Assembly (NCBI GenBank): GCA_035507035.1
Contig: DATJOJ010000055.1
Location: forward strand, 1-64,000
DNA from: DATJOJ01 sp035507035
GTDB lineage: Bacteria > Acidobacteriota > Terriglobia > Terriglobales > Acidobacteriaceae
DNA length: 64,000 nucleotides
Direction of reading: 5' to 3'
Positions 61,949-64,000 of this stretch are shown here, piece after piece; position 1 is the first letter of the stretch, and each line of letters begins with the position of its first letter. The notes below the pieces were generated by a model. The model saw only the letters and a list, made by a program, of their open reading frames with translations, did no database searches and was not told the origin of the DNA. A program made the translations under genes and the position numbers.

Positions 61949-64000
61949 ATGAATCTCATGCACGTGCGCCGTTTCTTGCTTGCCGGCGTAGTCCTCATTG
62001 TGGTGGTTGCGCTGCTTCCATTTTCCTTTCACGCCGAGCGCCATCTGGAGACAGCAACCCGCATCGAGGGCAGCGAGGCGGGTAAAGTCCCCCAGGAATT
62101 GGCCACTCGTTTTCATTCGCCCTTCGTCGACCGTGTGGTTTTGGTGATTCAGGGACTCCCTCCTGCGAATTCGGACGACGGAGCAAAAGCATTGGCGGGG
62201 ATCGAGGAGAAACTCCAGAACGAGCCCGGCGTTTCTGGAGTAGTTTCTTATCTTGATTTTCGCGACCCGATTTTTCTCGGCAAAGGCGGAGGAACTTTTA
62301 TTCTGGTCGGACTTGCCCCGACCGAGGGTCCCGTAGAGTCGCTCGTCCCCAACCTTCACGCGCTGGAGGATTCACTGCAAGAGGAATTGCGCGGCCGCTA
62401 TCCGGAGGTGAAACTCGAACTGACAGGCGAGACTCCACTAAATTTCGACATTCGGAAAACCAGCGCCGACGACGTACGCCGCGCGGAAACTCTTGCCATT
62501 CCTGCCACCCTCGCACTTCTGCTGGTGGCTTTCGGAAGCCTGGTGGCAGCGCCGATTCCGGTCGCCATCGGTCAGCTTGCCATCGCCAGCGCTCTGGCGA
62601 TCGCAGGGTTCCTGGCCCTGCGTTGGCACTTGTCCATCCTGGTTCATAATTTGTCCACCATGCTGGGGCTAGGGCTGGGAATTGATTACGCGCTCCTAAT
62701 GGTCAGCCGTTTCCGGGAAGCGATTGCCACGGGGCAAGACAAATTCACATGTTCTTCGATCGCGGCACGCCAGGCAGGCCGCACACTCCTGATTTCAGCC
62801 TCGACCGTGGCCATCGGATTCCTGGCTCTCCTGACCGTCCCCATCAGCGAAATCAGTTCCATCGGTGTGGCTGGATCTTTGGTGGCGGGAACGAGTCTAT
62901 TGCTGTCCGTCACCCTGGTTCCGGCGCTGCTGGGAATTCTCGGTCCGCGCATCAATGCCGGCCGGGTGCCGTTTCTTGCAAACTTTGACGAGGGTCGGGC
63001 AGAGCGCACGGTAAATCGCTGGAGACGATGGGGAAAACTGGTAGTGGCTCATCCCTGGCTTGCCATCATTTTGGCAGGTGTCCCCTTGCTACTGCTGGCA
63101 TCGCAAGCGACGAAGCTCAATACCAACGTGCCGCGAGGCGATTGGCTGCCATCGCAAGCGGAGTCGGTTCGCGCGCTTCACACTCTCGAGCGAATGGATC
63201 GGGTTGGTATGGTGTACTCGTTGCGTGTGATCCTCGAACTGCCGGATTCAATTGGGCACACGGATGCAGGCTGGAATGCGCTCGATCGCTTCAGCAAGCG
63301 GCTGGCGAGCGATCCTCGTGCCTTCCGCGTCATCTCACTGACTACGATTGCGGACAGTAACCGATCTTTACTGCCGAACATTGCTCGAGATACGCAACGA
63401 GCGTTTCTGAGTCGTGACGGGCACGCGGCGTTGATCGAAGTGTTACCCGCGACATCCGTTACGCTGAACGATCAAGTCGATTGGGTGCGGCAACTGCGGA
63501 AGGAAGGCGCAGGGGTTCTCACCGGAGTGCCCGGCGCCACGCTGCGCATTGGAGGCATTCCCGCACTCACCGCCGATTATCAGACGATTGTCCGGGACCG
63601 GTTCGCTCCCGTGCTTGAATTGGTGGTGGGAGGGACTCTGCTGGCGCTTCTAGGTGGCTTCCGTTCACTCTTCGCCGCGGTGAAAGCCATTGCCCTGAAC
63701 TTGCTCTCAGTTGCGGCCTCGTTCGGGGCGCTGGTTCTGGTGTTTCAGGAGGGACATGGAATTCAGTTCTTCCGGGTTCCCGAGGGAACGGCCAGCGTCT
63801 TTCCTCTGGTCCCGATCGTCACCTTTGCAATCGTTTTCGGGTTAAGCATGGATTACGAAGTATTTCTGGTAGCGCGCGTTCTCGAAGCTAGAAGGAGTGG
63901 GCTGAGTGAAGTAGATGCGATCCCCGAGGGCCTGGCCAGAACCGCAGGCCTGATTACGAGCGCCGCCGCGATCATGATTGTGGTATTTGCGGCATTTACT
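61949..64000 (+). CDS. MMPL-family transporter, incomplete at window edge
   Basis: 684 codons are open to the right edge with no stop; the gene continues beyond. From the ATG at 61949: a TM helix (RRFLLAGVVLIVVVALLPFS), a periplasmic porter loop, then a TM bundle with LGLGLGIDYALLMVSRFREA. A second loop follows, then FGLSMDYEVFLVARVLEAR in the second bundle. This GxxxDYxxxLxxR pattern is diagnostic of MMPL/RND lipid exporters such as mycobacterial MmpL. The start could also be 61958. Being next to FAAL, desaturase and P450, it probably exports their lipid product. Confidence 0.9.
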   Translation, partial: MNLMHVRRFLLAGVVLIVVVALLPFSFHAERHLETATRIEGSEAGKVPQELATRFHSPFVDRVVLVIQGLPPANSDDGAKALAGIEEKLQNEPGVSGVVSYLDFRDPIFLGKGGGTFILVGLAPTEGPVESLVPNLHALEDSLQEELRGRYPEVKLELTGETPLNFDIRKTSADDVRRAETLAIPATLALLLVAFGSLVAAPIPVAIGQLAIASALAIAGFLALRWHLSILVHNLSTMLGLGLGIDYALLMVSRFREAIATGQDKFTCSSIAARQAGRTLLISASTVAIGFLALLTVPISEISSIGVAGSLVAGTSLLLSVTLVPALLGILGPRINAGRVPFLANFDEGRAERTVNRWRRWGKLVVAHPWLAIILAGVPLLLLASQATKLNTNVPRGDWLPSQAESVRALHTLERMDRVGMVYSLRVILELPDSIGHTDAGWNALDRFSKRLASDPRAFRVISLTTIADSNRSLLPNIARDTQRAFLSRDGHAALIEVLPATSVTLNDQVDWVRQLRKEGAGVLTGVPGATLRIGGIPALTADYQTIVRDRFAPVLELVVGGTLLALLGGFRSLFAAVKAIALNLLSVAASFGALVLVFQEGHGIQFFRVPEGTASVFPLVPIVTFAIVFGLSMDYEVFLVARVLEARRSGLSEVDAIPEGLARTAGLITSAAAIMIVVFAAFT

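Noticed and set aside
61910..62359. 149-codon minus-strand open frame
   Set aside because: It is the shadow of the plus-strand MMPL gene, whose reading frame has clear transporter motifs.
1..64000. CRISPR arrays, rRNA genes, insertion sequences
   Set aside because: No regularly spaced repeats, rRNA segments or transposase genes were recognised anywhere in the window.

Overview
The window looks like a chromosomal segment of an Acidobacteriota bacterium, probably from the Koribacter/Terriglobia side. I infer this from several things together: the rpsO-pnp pair; a gap-pgk-greB-macro-tpiA-secG block; many secreted beta-propeller, beta-helix and Ig-like proteins; a winged-helix/TPR sensor; HAF-repeat exoproteins; and families of intergenic hairpin repeats. 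No 16S gene is present, so the assignment rests on gene content only.

Layout. 1-3017: rpsO and pnp, closed by a clear terminator. 3153-7209: a small DNA-modification island with vsr on the minus strand, divergent from a three-gene overlapping operon. That operon encodes a C5-cytosine methyltransferase, a MORC/Hsp90-type GHKL ATPase and an unrecognised protein with a Rossmann-methyltransferase-like core. 7691-9922: a secreted protein, a BKACE enzyme and a metallo-hydrolase. 10003-15948: secG, tRNA-Leu(GAG), tpiA, macro domain, hypothetical, greB, pgk and gap, all on the minus strand. 16041-18900: small membrane proteins, a PPOX-fold protein, a polynucleotide-kinase-like ATPase with an Arg/Gly tract, and an isochorismatase-like hydrolase.

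19097-38209 is a surface-glycan and secreted-protein region. In the middle (24624-31114) is a seven-gene run: VOC, deacetylase, ACP, FkbH, GNAT, TylF methyltransferase and GT2. It could build and attach an acyl or glyceryl decoration on a sugar; the GT2 gene carries an apparent +1 frameshift. The run is flanked on both sides by a divergent pair of a secreted carbohydrate-active-type protein and a paralogous quinoprotein-like beta-propeller. A duplicated-motif secreted protein, a multicopper oxidase and another propeller follow.

38455-45320: a TetR repressor divergent from a complete tripartite RND efflux operon. 45393-54340: a secreted glycosidase-like protein with an odd C-terminal tail, tRNA-Gln(CTG), a HAF protein with a small CPxC protein, a winged-helix/TPR regulator and a secreted TPR protein. 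54607-64000: a lipid-tailoring locus with a cytochrome P450, a fatty acid desaturase, a FAAL-ACP-thioester-reductase fusion and an MMPL transporter that runs off the right edge.

The two places I would look first for an undescribed system are the Vsr/methyltransferase/GHKL-ATPase/unknown island (3173-7209) and the FAAL-ACP-reductase/desaturase/P450/MMPL locus (54607-64000).
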